DNA of 64,000 nucleotides from Melitaea cinxia. Its lineage: Eukaryota > Arthropoda > Insecta > Lepidoptera > Nymphalidae. A model generated the notes under the pieces. It was not told where the DNA came from. It saw only the letters and a program-made list of their open reading frames with translations, and did no database searches. This document shows, piece after piece, positions 22,004 through 33,500 of the stretch. The position numbers were made by a program, and so were the translations under genes. The stretch is taken from positions 2,480,001-2,544,000 of the forward strand of contig NC_059407.1 of the NCBI RefSeq assembly GCF_905220565.1, in the 5' to 3' direction. Within the stretch, counting starts at the first letter, position 1. Each line of letters starts with the position of its first letter.

Positions 22004-22767
22004 TAGTCCAGCTATGAGATGTGGAACAATTGCTACAGAAAACAGAACGCTACTAGTTATATTTATATTGGTAAAGCTAAATCTAATAGTCTAGTACTAA
22101 GAAAAATTCAAAATCCAAATTTAGAACTACCTTAAAAATCCTGACACTACTTTAAAAACGAATGATTTCTTATTTATGCTTCAGTAGCTCGACAATAGAT
22201 AAAATATAGAATTAGAAGAAAATTAATTCGCATTCATGAAAATTACTTTTGTCAATCGAAATGTCTTAAATTAATGACATTTAAATGTACGTACAGATGT
22301 CGAGTGTCGTTCGAGGGATAGCCGAGAACCGGTTTGGTAAAGCAATGTTTCGACAATGGGTTCTATGCACCAGCTGAAATACAGCTTTAGACGAAAGTAA
22401 CTTTTATTTTAAAAAGAATAAAGACTATACAGTAAACTCTTGAGTGTCTGGCATGAAGACATTGTAGACACTATCAGACATTGTCAAACCTTAGATTATT
22501 GTTTGTAATATACCTAATGATAAAATGTAGCAATTATTAAATTGAATATTGTTTTCGTTATATTGACATTTGTTATTTTTTATTTTTTCGAAGATGTAGG
22601 ATGTGTGTAATTTATGTAAAAGCAAGCTGCCCGGACAGACTGCGTTCTTTAAAAAGTCAATAGTAAATATATATGTATATATATAAAATTGATTTTGTCA
22701 AGCCATTCTCGAGTTATTTTTTTTTTTTTTTATATAGATTAAGTTCTTAAGTACCTATGTTATGTAA
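22004..22767. other. AT-rich sequence, no gene seen
   Basis: No recognised feature. A short TA run lies at about 22668-22686. Confidence 0.4.
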
Positions 22768-22975
22768 CAAGCTGTGCTTCGCGGTTTCACCAGCACAATT
22801 TTCGATCCCTTAGGTAGGTATATCAGAATAAAAAGTACCCTGTATGTTATTCTGGTCAGCTATGTATGGTCCAAGTTTTATTACAATTAGTTCAGTACTT
22901 ATTGTGTGAAATAGTAACAAACTGTCCATCTATCTTTACACACTTTCGCATTTATAATATTAGTTTACTAAAGAT
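22768..22975 (+). repeat. Decayed interspersed repeat (GCGGTTTCAC type)
   Basis: Reads GTGCTTCGCGGTTTCACCAG, then CCAAGTTTTATTACAATTAG and TTATAATATTAGTTTAC. It is the same family as the 19.3 kb copy. Non-coding. Confidence 0.55.
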
Positions 22976-25416
22976 GTTGTTTGTTATTTATTAAAGTTTT
23001 GTCTGTTTTATGTAGTACTAGATTTAAACGTCTTTTTTTTTGCGATATTTATATTATTTTCTTTTCTTGATCTTTCTTTTATTTGATTTTCTTTATACGA
23101 TTTATACGGCAGCATGGAGGTCAGATATAACGAAGATAGCTAAAAATACACAGAGCACCACTATAGACATACCAAGAAATGTAATGTATTCTAAAGAGTA
23201 TGAGATGGAAATTTAAAATTGTTCTTTCTAATTATTAAATAACTAAAAGTATATTTTAAGTTGCAAAAGGTAAGAAGATTGTCTATAATTTATTTACTCT
23301 GTGGTTTCATAACAGAAGATATTAATTTTGCGTTGTATCATCTGTGCAGCGAAGATTGAACAAAGTTCTTACCGACTTAGGAAGATGCGAACTTTCCTAT
23401 GACTTCCGATTAATGAAACTTGTATTAGAAGTAGTTTTGTTAATAATATTTTGCGTATATATAAAATCTTATGAACTATCTTCTTTGAAAGAATGTTTTT
23501 TAATCTTTTAGTCTACAAGTTTTTAGAAACTTTCTTTTCCTTGTTTTACCTTCTCGAGGGAATATTTTCAAAGACTTCTAGTTTATTTCTAATCAAATGC
23601 CAAAAACATAAAATTGTATGACTCTAAACTCAAAACTAACCTTATACAAACATCATCAGCTCAGACATCTCTCATTTTATCTTCTTAGGAATAGAAATTC
23701 GAATTCCCTTTTTACTGAGTGTGGATTTTTAAATGTTCATACTTATCAAATTATTTACATCCAGTTACAACAGTTTCCGTTCAACGATGACGAACCAGCC
23801 AGTCGAGACATGTTATTTTATAGACAGTAAGTAGACAAACGCTTCCTGTTTTATTAGATAGACATTGTGACGTAGATTTTTTAATTCAAATCGCATACTA
23901 AAATAGGAGCATATTGAAACGGTCCAAGTAGTTACAATATTTGAACTAACTTGGACAGTCGTAGGTGAATGTTTGGCTAGCACCAGCAATTTTTGTGGAC
24001 AGAACTTCCTAAGGAAGCCAGTATATTTTGAGATTATTTCGTCCCACTCATTTAAGAAAGTTAGCGGATAAAGCATGAATCGTAATAGCTGAAAATATCA
24101 TCATTTAGGGTGTCATCATGTCCGATACACAATGTAGAGTTTTTTGTATCTAGAATTGAATTTGATACATAGGTATTTAAGACGTTGTAATGTATATGAC
24201 AATAGAGCTTTATAATCGCATAATAAATGAGCGAGGGTAAACGGTCGCTGAGGTTGATTAAGACGGATTAACGCGATGACCGCGAGGACAGCAAACGTTT
24301 ATTAGGAGCTCGACACATTGAACGCGATGCAACGCGGACAGAAAGTTCTGCTGTAGATTTATGGGTCTGAAAATAGTGTTATAGCTTTCGATCATAATTG
24401 TGAACGGTAATCAAAACAATTTTAATTTTGTATAAGGCTGGAACAGAGTGTGTGGAGTGCCTTATTACAGTAGATTTTTAGTAACTCAATCACTTGATAA
24501 CGACTAAACAGATCTGAATGGAACGTGTTACAAACTCTTATAGTCAGAAGTTGCCTAGAATTACTTGTTGTGGCAGAAAAATGTACTGTATCCGGAGGAT
24601 AAAAATTCAACGCAAACAAAGTCACGAGCTATGGCTAATCTTATATAATAATCTAATTTGCATTTCATCTCGTTGTACGTTCGTAATCTGTGCTTCTTAT
24701 AATCTGGTGATTTGTTTTGTGTGTCCTTATGCTACAATTTGGGGAATAAAGCGAGAATAAACACCGACTTATAAAAAACGAAATTCAGCGTAGATAAAAT
24801 AAAACCGCGTCTAATATGAAGTGTCTTTACAGCGGTTGAATATTTTGTAACAATTATATGGGTGGTCGGAAGATTTATTTCTAGATTAAATTGGAGATAG
24901 CTTAAGTGACAATTTGAAGATGTTCCTGTTTACAAATTATATTAAAATACATTAATAAGAAACGCGATAGCATCGTAGATGTTTTTTTTTTCTATTAAGG
25001 TTGTTCTATCAGCTACAATAAGTATTTAAAATCTTCACATAACTCTATACTTTTTCTTTCCAGATTGAATAATATTATATTTCTTTATTTATTCTTCATT
25101 GGACTTTAAAATACAGACATGTACACTAAAGAGTAGCAAAGCAATTTTACATAACTAAATAGGTAAATTAAGATAATCGGAAAAAGAAGTTATATTATAA
25201 AATTTGCTTTAAAAATCTATTTATTGAGGTTGTATGATTATTCTCATTGTCTCACATTGGCCTTAGTCCGTCTATTGCAGACGATTTAGACAGTGTCAGA
25301 CAGACACTGTGTCGCCTAGGACACTCTTTAGGAAAACGCAGAGTTGTGTTTATTAGTTACGTATGATTATAGGCTATAAAAAGTTACAGATATTGTTAGA
25401 CATTTAATAAAACAGG
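22976..25416. other. Long AT-rich stretch with one GC-richer island
   Basis: No gene. Short frames at 23618-24076 and 24422-24760 have no recognisable domain. A CG-rich island at about 24230-24350 repeats AACGCGATG at 24270-24278 and 24321-24329 and contains GATTAAGACGGATTAACG, a possible homeodomain-type site cluster. Confidence 0.35.
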
Positions 25417-25666
25417 AACTGAGGTAGGTCACAGCAGGAAATTTCCTGCTCAGAACATGGAGCAACCCGACTTGGTACCTCGACCCTACAAAATATTACA
25501 GCTAAATAATACTGCTTTCAAGTTGGTTTTCCTGTTGGTGAGTAAGGTGACCAGAGCTGTTGAAATTGGACGCTTGCGATGCTTCTGGTGTTGCAGACAT
25601 CTATAGGCTACGGTATTTCCTTACCATGAGATACGCTTGTTTGGCGATCTAGTTATATTAAAAAAA
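25417..25666 (+). mobile_element. Family A short interspersed element
   Basis: Starts AACTGAGGTAGGTCACAG and ends after GCGATCTAGTTATATT with an A-run. It has internal losses relative to other copies (the GGGGATTGG stretch and part of the GTGAGCCG stretch). Non-coding. Confidence 0.8.
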
Positions 25667-25679
25667 CCGGTAGGGAGAT

Positions 25680-25801
25680 CCACAAAGACAGACATCCAAA
25701 TCGGATAGGAATATTTCTACAAATAAAAATATCCATCCCGAGCGGGAATCGAACCCGCAAACCGTCGGTGTTTTGGGGCGACTACTCATACACCAGAGCG
25801 C
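25680..25801 (-). mobile_element. tRNA-derived SINE head
   Basis: On the minus strand it starts GCGCTCTGGTGTATGAGTAG, a pol III A-box-like sequence, and continues to GGTTCGATTCCCGCTCGGG, a perfect B box. It is the same head type as the 52.1 kb SINE. The body beyond the head is short. It is not a functional tRNA gene, since no cloverleaf closes. Confidence 0.65.
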
Positions 25802-26080
25802 TTGTTAACCTTAATTATCCTCGTAATATTAAATATTTACATTTATCGGTTTTATTTAACACTTTAATACAGTTTTCCTTGTCTGCTACGTTTCCTTGTT
25901 AAGGATTAAAATATTTTAAACAATGTTATATAATTATGTATTTATACTATATTTATGTGTGTGTATGTTTGTGTTTGTATGTATTTATATATGGTATATT
26001 TTAATTTATCAAAAACAGTGTCATATTTATAATTCCGATATTAATTTGTTTGCCTACACTAGCTCTTTCTACATTTTTAG

Positions 26081-26081
<1 letters not shown>

Positions 26082-26122
<41 letters not shown>
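26082..26122. repeat. TA dinucleotide microsatellite
   Basis: About 20 uninterrupted TA units, the longest dinucleotide run in the window. It inflates a 72-codon plus-strand frame that is not a gene. Confidence 0.9.
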
Positions 26123-26123
<1 letters not shown>

Positions 26124-26364
26124 GTTAAAAAAAGAGATTAAAAACGGTTAGACAGAAAAAATTCATTCAGTCATTAAAAAAAATCTTAACAAATAATATT
26201 CATTCCATCTTTATATACGTAAGTACCTATATCTTTTCGATTTTTTTTAAATTCTAGTAGTGAAATTGGCCTTATATTTCCACTTTGTAAATAAACGATT
26301 ACTATTATGTTTGTTGTAAAGTCAGTCAAACAAAGGGGGTAAACGTCTTAATTTCATTATTAGT

Positions 26365-26475
26365 TCAGCCTATAATAACCCACTGCTGGGCATAGACCTC
26401 TTTTTCCATGTAAGAGTACCCTATTCTTGGAGCCACCATGAATTGCTTCACTGCAGATTGGCGGATAAACGTCTT
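26365..26475 (-). repeat. Retroelement tail fragment
   Basis: Reads TTCAGCCTATAATAACCCAC, then TGCTGGGCATAGACCTC and GCAGATTGGCGGAT. It resembles the reverse complement of a lepidopteran retroelement end related to the AGGCCTATGTCCAGCAGTGG tails elsewhere here. Only about 110 bp survive. Confidence 0.5.
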
Positions 26476-26489
26476 AATATAAAAACCAA

Positions 26490-26760
26490 AAAAAAAACTA
26501 AAGCCAGATTGTCATACAATTACAGATTGTTATTGGATAAATCAAAATGTCACAGTTCGCAATCACATCACACGAAATGTCTACGATTGTCCGAATGTAT
26601 ATAGGATTACTAATTAACCGAGATGCCGACGGGTCAAAGACCCGGGCCTTGGCATTGCTTCCAATGATTACGTCACAACCTGTCAATAGGACGACGTTAT
26701 GCATTCGACGCGCATTCGCTTTTACGCCTCCCAAACACGTATTTATTTTTAAATTTATTT
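26490..26760. other. Non-repetitive GC-richer block
   Basis: Opposing 77-78 codon frames overlap here but no domain is recognisable. The block includes TTACGTCA (a CRE half-type site) near 26670 and matches no other part of the window. It could be a conserved non-coding element. Confidence 0.2.
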
Positions 26761-27125
26761 ATAACGAATTTTGTTTTTGAAATTCGAACATGATTTGAAT
26801 TTGGAATGTGAGGTTCGAATTATTAGATGATATTTTAAAACGGTTATGCGAAAGCGGAACCCGATTTAATTATTAATCACATATATTATTATAAATATGT
26901 CACACTCGCGTTAAATTACGTATTTGTGCGCTTATTGAGTTGAGAATTGAAAAAAAAATCAATTAATTTTCGCTTTACAATTTTTTTTAATAAAAATCAA
27001 CTAGGTGTAGCTGCAATTTGGAATTATCGCATTCTTTTAAAAATATTTTTACGCTCCTTAAAGAAAGTTCTTTTTGGAAATTTTACTCAAGAAAGATTTT
27101 TTGGAATTTAAGCTAATGATTTTGG

Positions 27126-27253
27126 TTTTTTTTTTAATTATATAAATAGGTCAGCAAACAAGCGTACAGCTCATCTGATTGTGATTACCGTAGCTTATAG
27201 ACGTCTGCAACATCAGAAGTATTGCAAGCGCGTTGCCGACCCTACCCCCAATT
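27126..27253 (-). mobile_element. Family A 5'-truncated fragment
   Basis: Reads AGGTCAGCAAACAAGCGTAC, then GATTACCGTAGCTTATAGAC and GCGCGTTGCCGACCCTACC, the 3' half of family A in reverse. Confidence 0.75.
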
Positions 27254-27605
27254 GACCCCCAAGTTGAGGTTAAAACATTAATAATTCATGCTATAAATTA
27301 GCATGTAAAAGTTTATTTGAGTGGTATATTTTAATAATCTATTTCCTATAAAAGTCATACAGTTTAACATCTGCATTAAACCATCCGCTAGGCGAATGAA
27401 ATTGAATAATTATTGTATGGGAAATATGTTATTATATAAGTCGAGTTTATAAGCGTGGGATTGTTTCTTTTGTGCGTCGGAGTTTGTTTTCGACAGCTAA
27501 TGTGTGTTGTTTCAGTAAAAACTTAGGTCAGTGACACACATCCGCGTGAAAACTGTATCTATGTCAAGTCGAGCATTAACTAAATAGGTGTACTCGCTCC
27601 TATAT

Positions 27606-27928
27606 TAGTCACTAGCTTTGGCCCGCGACTTTGTCCGCGTGGAATAGGAACAATTCTTTCATACATGATTTTTGCAAAACTTTTACAGCTTACGCAGAGC
27701 ACGCGGCGCAAGCTTTCAAAAAAATAAAAATAAAACCCAATTTGAAACATTCTTCATTGATACTCCGCTCCTATTGGTCTTAGCGTTATGATATATAGCC
27801 TATAGCCTTCCTCGATAAATGGGCTATCTAACACTGAAATAATTTTTCAAATCGGACCAGTAGTTGCTGAGATTAGCTCGTTCAAACAAACAAACAAACT
27901 CTTCAGCTTTATAATATTAGTATAGATT
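27606..27928 (+). repeat. Decayed interspersed repeat (CCCGCGACTTTGTCCGCGTG)
   Basis: Reads ACTAGCTTTGGCCCGCGACT at the left and ends TTATAATATTAGTATAGATT. It also contains GCTATCTAACACTGAAATAA and ATCGGACCAGTAGTTGCTGA. I recognise this as a very common lepidopteran repeat. The 52.7 kb fragment is a shorter relative. Confidence 0.65.
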
Positions 27929-28268
27929 TAGGTGAGAAGTCGATTATTGAATGTAAAAATGCAAATTTAGGTCTAGTTCCTTCAAATTTTATGTAATAGG
28001 AACTTCATTGTTATTTAAATAGATTTGTATTAAAAGTAGTTTTGTAATGAAAACATATATTATTATAACTTTATATGTATACTTCTTGCTTATGCACACA
28101 TTATATCACAAAAAAATACTATATACCTGCTTATAAGCAATAATATTTCACTTTTAAACGTAGAAAATATTTGAATAGCTTTTTATAATAATTAAAATGA
28201 TCAAATAATTTTTCAATTTAAAAAAAGAAGCTACAAAAAAGTGAAAATTGAATTTCGTTCACGAATTG

Positions 28269-28555
28269 AACTGAGGTAGGGCACAGCAGGAATTTCCTGT
28301 TCAAAATATGGAGCAGCCCGACTGGGGTAGTACCTCGACCTTACAGAAGATCACAGCTAAATAATACTCTTTTCAAGCAGTATTGTGTTCCTGTTGGTGA
28401 GTAAGGTGACCAGAGCTCCTTGGGGATTGGGGATTGGGTCTGCAACGCGCTTGCGATGCTTCTGGTGTTGCAGGTGTCTATAAGCTACGGTAATCGCTTA
28501 CCATCAGGTGAGCCGTACGCTTGTTTGCCGACCTAGTGACATAAAAAAAAAAAAA
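28269..28555 (+). mobile_element. Family A element, well preserved
   Basis: A nearly complete copy from AACTGAGGTAGGGCACAGC to GACCTAGTGACAT and an A-run. It carries a splice-donor-like GGTGAGTAAGG (GTGAGT at 28397-28402) and an acceptor-like TTCTGGTGTTGCAG ending at 28473. Non-coding. Confidence 0.88.
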
Positions 28556-31230
28556 TATAATTTTTTTGTGGTTTTACAATTTATTCAAATGGAAAGGAAG
28601 TTGTAATGAATTTTACATCGCATGATTTTCAATGCTATGATTAGGTATTTAATTACATTCACTTATTAAATCATCAACCGCAATTATTGCACGAATTATT
28701 TTAAACAATTTTTCCGATAATTTTTTGAAAGTAAACTATTTTAATAGGACTATTTTAAGTACTATTTAAAAAAGGGCTTTAAAAAACAATTTGTGCTACA
28801 GAATATTTAAATCGATTTTTTAAATGTAAGTGATTACTTTTAAACAGTTATAATGTTACAATTTCAATTAATAAAAAAAAAATGACATTTAAAACGGCTA
28901 ATCCTTGGTATTACAAAACAACCAATACAAAAAAAAATTGTTATATTTTTCATTATTCATAAAAAAGTTTTTTTGCTTCCCCTAGCAACACAATCAAGCG
29001 ATCGTATGATATACGCGGATGATTATTTCTATGATCTCAATGACACCCATTCCGCTTGACCGAGGTTGGTAACCGCTAGGTTATAATTTTTTACAGATAA
29101 GAATGTACGACGTGCATATTAATTAATTTTGGCCATATAGTATTATAAAAAAAAATGTTGAACAAACGGCCGCTACTCATGTGATATAAAAAAATTGTTA
29201 CAATTGCATTTTTATATTTTTATATTGTTCCGTATGCTTTTGTAATTATTTTTATGGTAAAAAAAAACTGCGGTAGGTCGCGTATCCTTTGTATGTTGGT
29301 TATAGATGTTGTTTTACGTAAGCTTTAGATCTGGACTGGACTTCTAATTGTCTCCCCATTTTAGTTAAAATTTTAGTCATAAAAGTATTTCGTTATAATG
29401 GTTGACCAGTTTTAATTAGTATAATAAGAATATCTTGTAAACTGGAAAAGGGCAATATTAAAAGCATTCCAACATGAATCAGCGACACTCACAGAATGTA
29501 AATCGGACCCGTTTGATGTTGATGTATTGAGAATTTTTTGGCACGGTAAAATAATATTCTCTTTATCTAGTCTCCGATGGCGGTCTGGACCAGATTATCG
29601 GGCCAGCGGGCCTGAGAACCATCCACACTGCTACTATTTATTTTAAATAATATTTTTCTAATAAAAAACCTATTTATTTCTTACAGTTACACTATATAGC
29701 CCTCAAGCTAGAACAATAGTAGAGCTTTACTAATATACTTACGTGTATTTGAGCGTTCGACTTACAAAAATTTACTAAAACTAATTATAGACTCTACGAT
29801 GCTAACTGTAACAAAAGTCATTCATTCATGTAGATTTCTATTATCTTCATATCCTAGCCAAAAGTCTTATGCACTAGATAACTGAACACAAGACGTATAG
29901 TGCAATAAAAGCCGCAAAAGCAGTGCCAAATCGCGTCTAGATTTAAGCTGAACCCTAAAATTCTGAGCTATAGGTATGCGATCAAGTTGCCAGCCGGATC
30001 TCTCGCTTGAGATAAAGCATAGGTCAACGAAGCGCAGAGGCTATGTTTATATTATTGCCTTAACATTGTACGTCGTCACGTGATTTTTTAATAATTCTTA
30101 TGTTAAGTTTAATTACAGTATCGTATTTTATGTTCGTGATATAGTAATTTAAATAGTAACTCGAATGACTCAATTAATCTTAATTATAAAATTGATTGAG
30201 TTCGAAAGTTTGTTTATTTATTTATTTATTTTTTTATTTCAATAATTTGTCCTATAAGTTAATTCCTCTTTATGCTAAAAACATTAGAGTCATTAAGAGT
30301 TAATACATTAAATTATACAGGACATGATTAAATTAATGATATATTTAATGTTTTTCCTATTATTTCAAGTATTGATAAGCTATTGGGATATTTTGGCATA
30401 GTTTATATTCATACAGTAATTCTTGTATTTTTGTTACTCGAAGCCTGTTTTACCGGTTGCTAATTAATATATTTTGCACAAATTGCACATAAGTCACTAG
30501 TCGGCTTTCCTGGTAGGACATAACTTTAGGAATTGCCTCACCTCAAGTAGTAAAAAACTATTCAATTCGCAGTTATTACATACCACAAAGTGGAGTTTGG
30601 TGGTGAAGCAAAATATTGTAAACTTTTATGTTTTAGATTCACTCTTAATTTTATTTTATTATAGATATAGGTATCGGCACATTGAGCGCTCGAAGACGAG
30701 AGTGGGATTAGCTTTTCCCATAGTATAGGGGTCGTAAACAGAAATTAGTTTTGTTCAGTACAAAAATTAATAATAAATAAAATTTAAAAGTAGTGCACAT
30801 TTAAGTCTATTATTTATATATATTAAATTCCACACTAACTTTGAAGGTCAACACTCAATATTCGTGTCGATAACTACTGTATAATAAAACTACACATGAA
30901 AATAATAATAAAATAATATTAAAAATAAATGACCATAATTTGCCTCTACACCCACCTACTCTGTGGTATCGGACATGACATCTCATTGCTTTGTTCTTAC
31001 TGATACGTATCACTGTGGACCGTTAGACATGCGCACAAAAAAGGGCCCATCACAATCTTATCAGGACATATCTAGGCGGTTTGCCGAAATTAACCGGTCA
31101 TCTGGCAGCGAATAATTGGTTCTATATCCGGTTCGAGGATTATTATTTAACATTACAACTGACATTACTATTTAAGATATGCTCCGAAATTGAACTTAAA
31201 ATTATTGAGCTGTCATAAAAACATGAACCT
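28556..31230. other. Long AT-rich stretch, mostly empty
   Basis: Apart from the small LINE fragment at 29.6 kb I see no gene. A TTTA microsatellite lies near 30212-30232. No frame of interest occurs. Confidence 0.4.
29585..29632 (-). pseudogene. Tiny LINE ORF2 C-terminal fragment
   Basis: On the minus strand the bases translate as SVDGSQARWPDNLVQTA, which aligns with the SVGRPPARWTDDLxKxA motif at the C-terminus of the LINE ORF2 proteins found elsewhere in this window. Only about 16 codons remain. Confidence 0.5.
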
Positions 31231-31511
31231 TTTTTATATATAACTAGGTCGGCAAACAATCGGCTCACCTGATGGTAAGCGATTACCGTAGCTTATAGAC
31301 GTCTGCAACACCAGAAGTATCGCAAGTGCATTGCCGACCACATCCACAGTTCCTCCCAGATCTCTGGTCACCCTACTCACCAACAGGAACACAACACTAC
31401 TCGAAAACAGTATTATTTAGCTGTGATCTTCTGTAAGGTTGAGGTACTACCCCAGTCGGGTTGCTCTATATTTTGAGCAGGAAATTTCCTGCTGTGCCCT
31501 ACACCTCAGTT
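31231..31511 (-). mobile_element. Family A element
   Basis: Reverse copy from a T-run and ACTAGGTCGGCAAACAA to GGAAATTTCCTGCTGTGCCC and CCTCAGTT. Nearly full length with a small deletion early in the read. Non-coding. Confidence 0.85.
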
Positions 31512-32635
31512 ACCTATTAAGTACGAAGATTTTTTATAAAAGCCATATTCGCCAATTTCACTACTAGCGCATTAGTTTTTCAGAGTGGTTTACTATCTTC
31601 TAGTGATCGAATTTATCCAAAGATCTAAATTTCATCCACTGCTACAGAAACTGAACTTCATCTACTACTAAAATTCTTACCCAAGTCATTAGTCTCAGTT
31701 TGCTTCGTTCAAACACGTATATTTATGTATATATGAGGATTTTTCTAATTTTTTGTTGTATTTCTGAATTAAAAAATAACGCTTTAGTAGCAAAATATAA
31801 TTAATTTTGGGTTTTAATTTTGAGTTTAATGTCTTTCAGTTGTGCCGGGGGGCACTGTCGATTTCGCCAACGTCACGTGGGATAGAAAATATAAGTTAAG
31901 TTTATTTAGAGCAAAATTGTAACCGCTGTCGCTAATAGTCACAGAGTAGAATAAAAAGAGACACAATACCACAGAGTACATATTAAATGAAAGATGAACA
32001 CAGATTATATTATACATAGAAGGAATACATTTATTACAAAACTTTTAATAACATTTCTGAATTAATTAAATACTTATTAATTATTATAAATTAAATTTAC
32101 TGTTACGTACCTACCAAAAATTAATTCCAAATAACGATAAACATTTAAGCGACTTATCATATTATGTTTTAATTTTGTATTTAGTTCATATGTATTTTTT
32201 TTCACAAATACCCAATATACATAATATTTACATAAATTCTTCAAGCAACCTTGCCCAAATGATTGTGCTAAAGGTCCCCTGCACTTGATCTCAGAACTAA
32301 GTGTATCAGAAGTGACATCGCAGTTCAATTGGTATTTTAATTTACTGGAGGTGATAAGAAAAATTGTTTTGAATTTAGTCCCAATTTTGTTTTGGCATTA
32401 GGTATTTTTATTTCGATCTCAGTGTAGGCATATTTCTTATTAATAGTCATATTGTGTGTTATCATTATGAGAGCTATAAGAGATCCAGGAAATTATGTGT
32501 TAATTTTAAGAGCACAATATTGGATAGGTATTTATAATACACATTACAAAGATGGAATATATTGTTGTATAGGGACAGCAATTTTCAAGGGACGATACAA
32601 ATTTCAAGATTTTTAGTATATTTAATTCATGTCAT
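31512..32635. other. AT-rich sequence, no gene seen
   Basis: Minus-strand frames of 63 and 83 codons have no recognisable domain. A GC-richer bit, GTGCCGGGGGGCACTGTCG, lies near 31840. Confidence 0.4.
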
Positions 32636-32851
32636 TAAATGCATAAAATCAAAAAAACGAGGGTGCTTTGGAGCACACGACTAAAGCAAAACTTACGAAA
32701 CGTAACTCTTTCTCTTTCTATCTTCACTAACTTATATCTCCCTCTAAACTTCCGTTCGCCTCGCCTGATAACACTTTTCGTAACGTTGTCGTCACGCATT
32801 TTCCAGATTACTCCCCAAGTCAAGCGTACGTAAAACAGTTTTACTTCAATA
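32636..32851 (+). mobile_element. Family E MITE-like element
   Basis: Contains AACTTCCGTTCGCCTCGCC, CACTTTTCGTAACG and ACTCCCCAAGTCAAGCGTAC, ending in GTTTTACTTCAA. It matches the 20.1 and 60.9 kb copies. The 97-codon minus-strand and 64-codon plus-strand frames across it are by-products of the repeat. Confidence 0.65.
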
Positions 32852-33104
32852 AATATTCGTCTCAATGTCTGCCATTTCACAACGAACATCGATATTACCA
32901 GCATTCGACACTTCTCACAATTCATCAAGATTGATTAATGCAGGCAAGTGAGAAAATTAAGCGGAGACAGTAAGTGTGCCAATCGGATTCTTCTAGTTTT
33001 ATGATTAATGGAATTACTTCGAAACTTTATCAATCATTATATGGATATAATACAACATGGATATTTGTTTTCAAAGGTATTATCTATAAGGAAAGACTTG
33101 ATTG

Positions 33105-33305
33105 TTTGTTGCATTGAATAGGCACTAAAACTACTGAACCGATTTCAAAAATTCGTTCAGTGTTTTCGTCGGGAAGCTACATTATCTGCGGGTGACATAG
33201 ACTGTATTATATTTTCCAAAAAAAAAAAAAAAAAATAGGAAAATAAAAAAAATATTTTGATTTTTTTGTTAAATACCCCTGCGAATCTGGGGTGCAATGC
33301 TAGTA
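33105..33305. repeat. Decayed interspersed repeat
   Basis: Contains AAACTACTGAACCGATTTCA, GAAGCTACATTATCTGCGGG and near the right end GCGAATCTGGGGTGCAATGC. These phrases are typical of a widespread lepidopteran repeat. A family A copy abuts its right end. Confidence 0.55.
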
Positions 33306-33308
33306 ATA

Positions 33309-33500
33309 TTTTTTTTTTTTTATGTCACTAGGTCGGCAAACAAGCGTACGGCTTACCTGATGGTAAGCGATTACCGTAGCTTATAGACGCCTGCAACACC
33401 AGAAGCATCGCAAGCGCGTTTCCGACCCAATCCCCAATCCCCCAGGAGCTCTGGTCACCTTACTCACCAACAGGAACACAATACTGCTTGAAAACAGTTT
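33309..33500 (-). mobile_element. Family A, 5'-truncated copy
   Basis: Runs from a T-run and TATGTCACTAGGTCGGC to ATACTGCTTGAAAACAG, where it stops abruptly in a T-run. The first third of the element is missing. Confidence 0.85.

Noticed and set aside
32635..32928. 97-codon minus-strand R/K-rich frame as a small protein
   Set aside because: It is the reverse of a family E MITE-like copy; the 20.1 and 60.9 kb copies do not preserve the frame.
33309..33500. CRISPR-like or regularly spaced array from the many family A copies
   Set aside because: The copies are dispersed, in both orientations and irregularly spaced; this is eukaryotic DNA.
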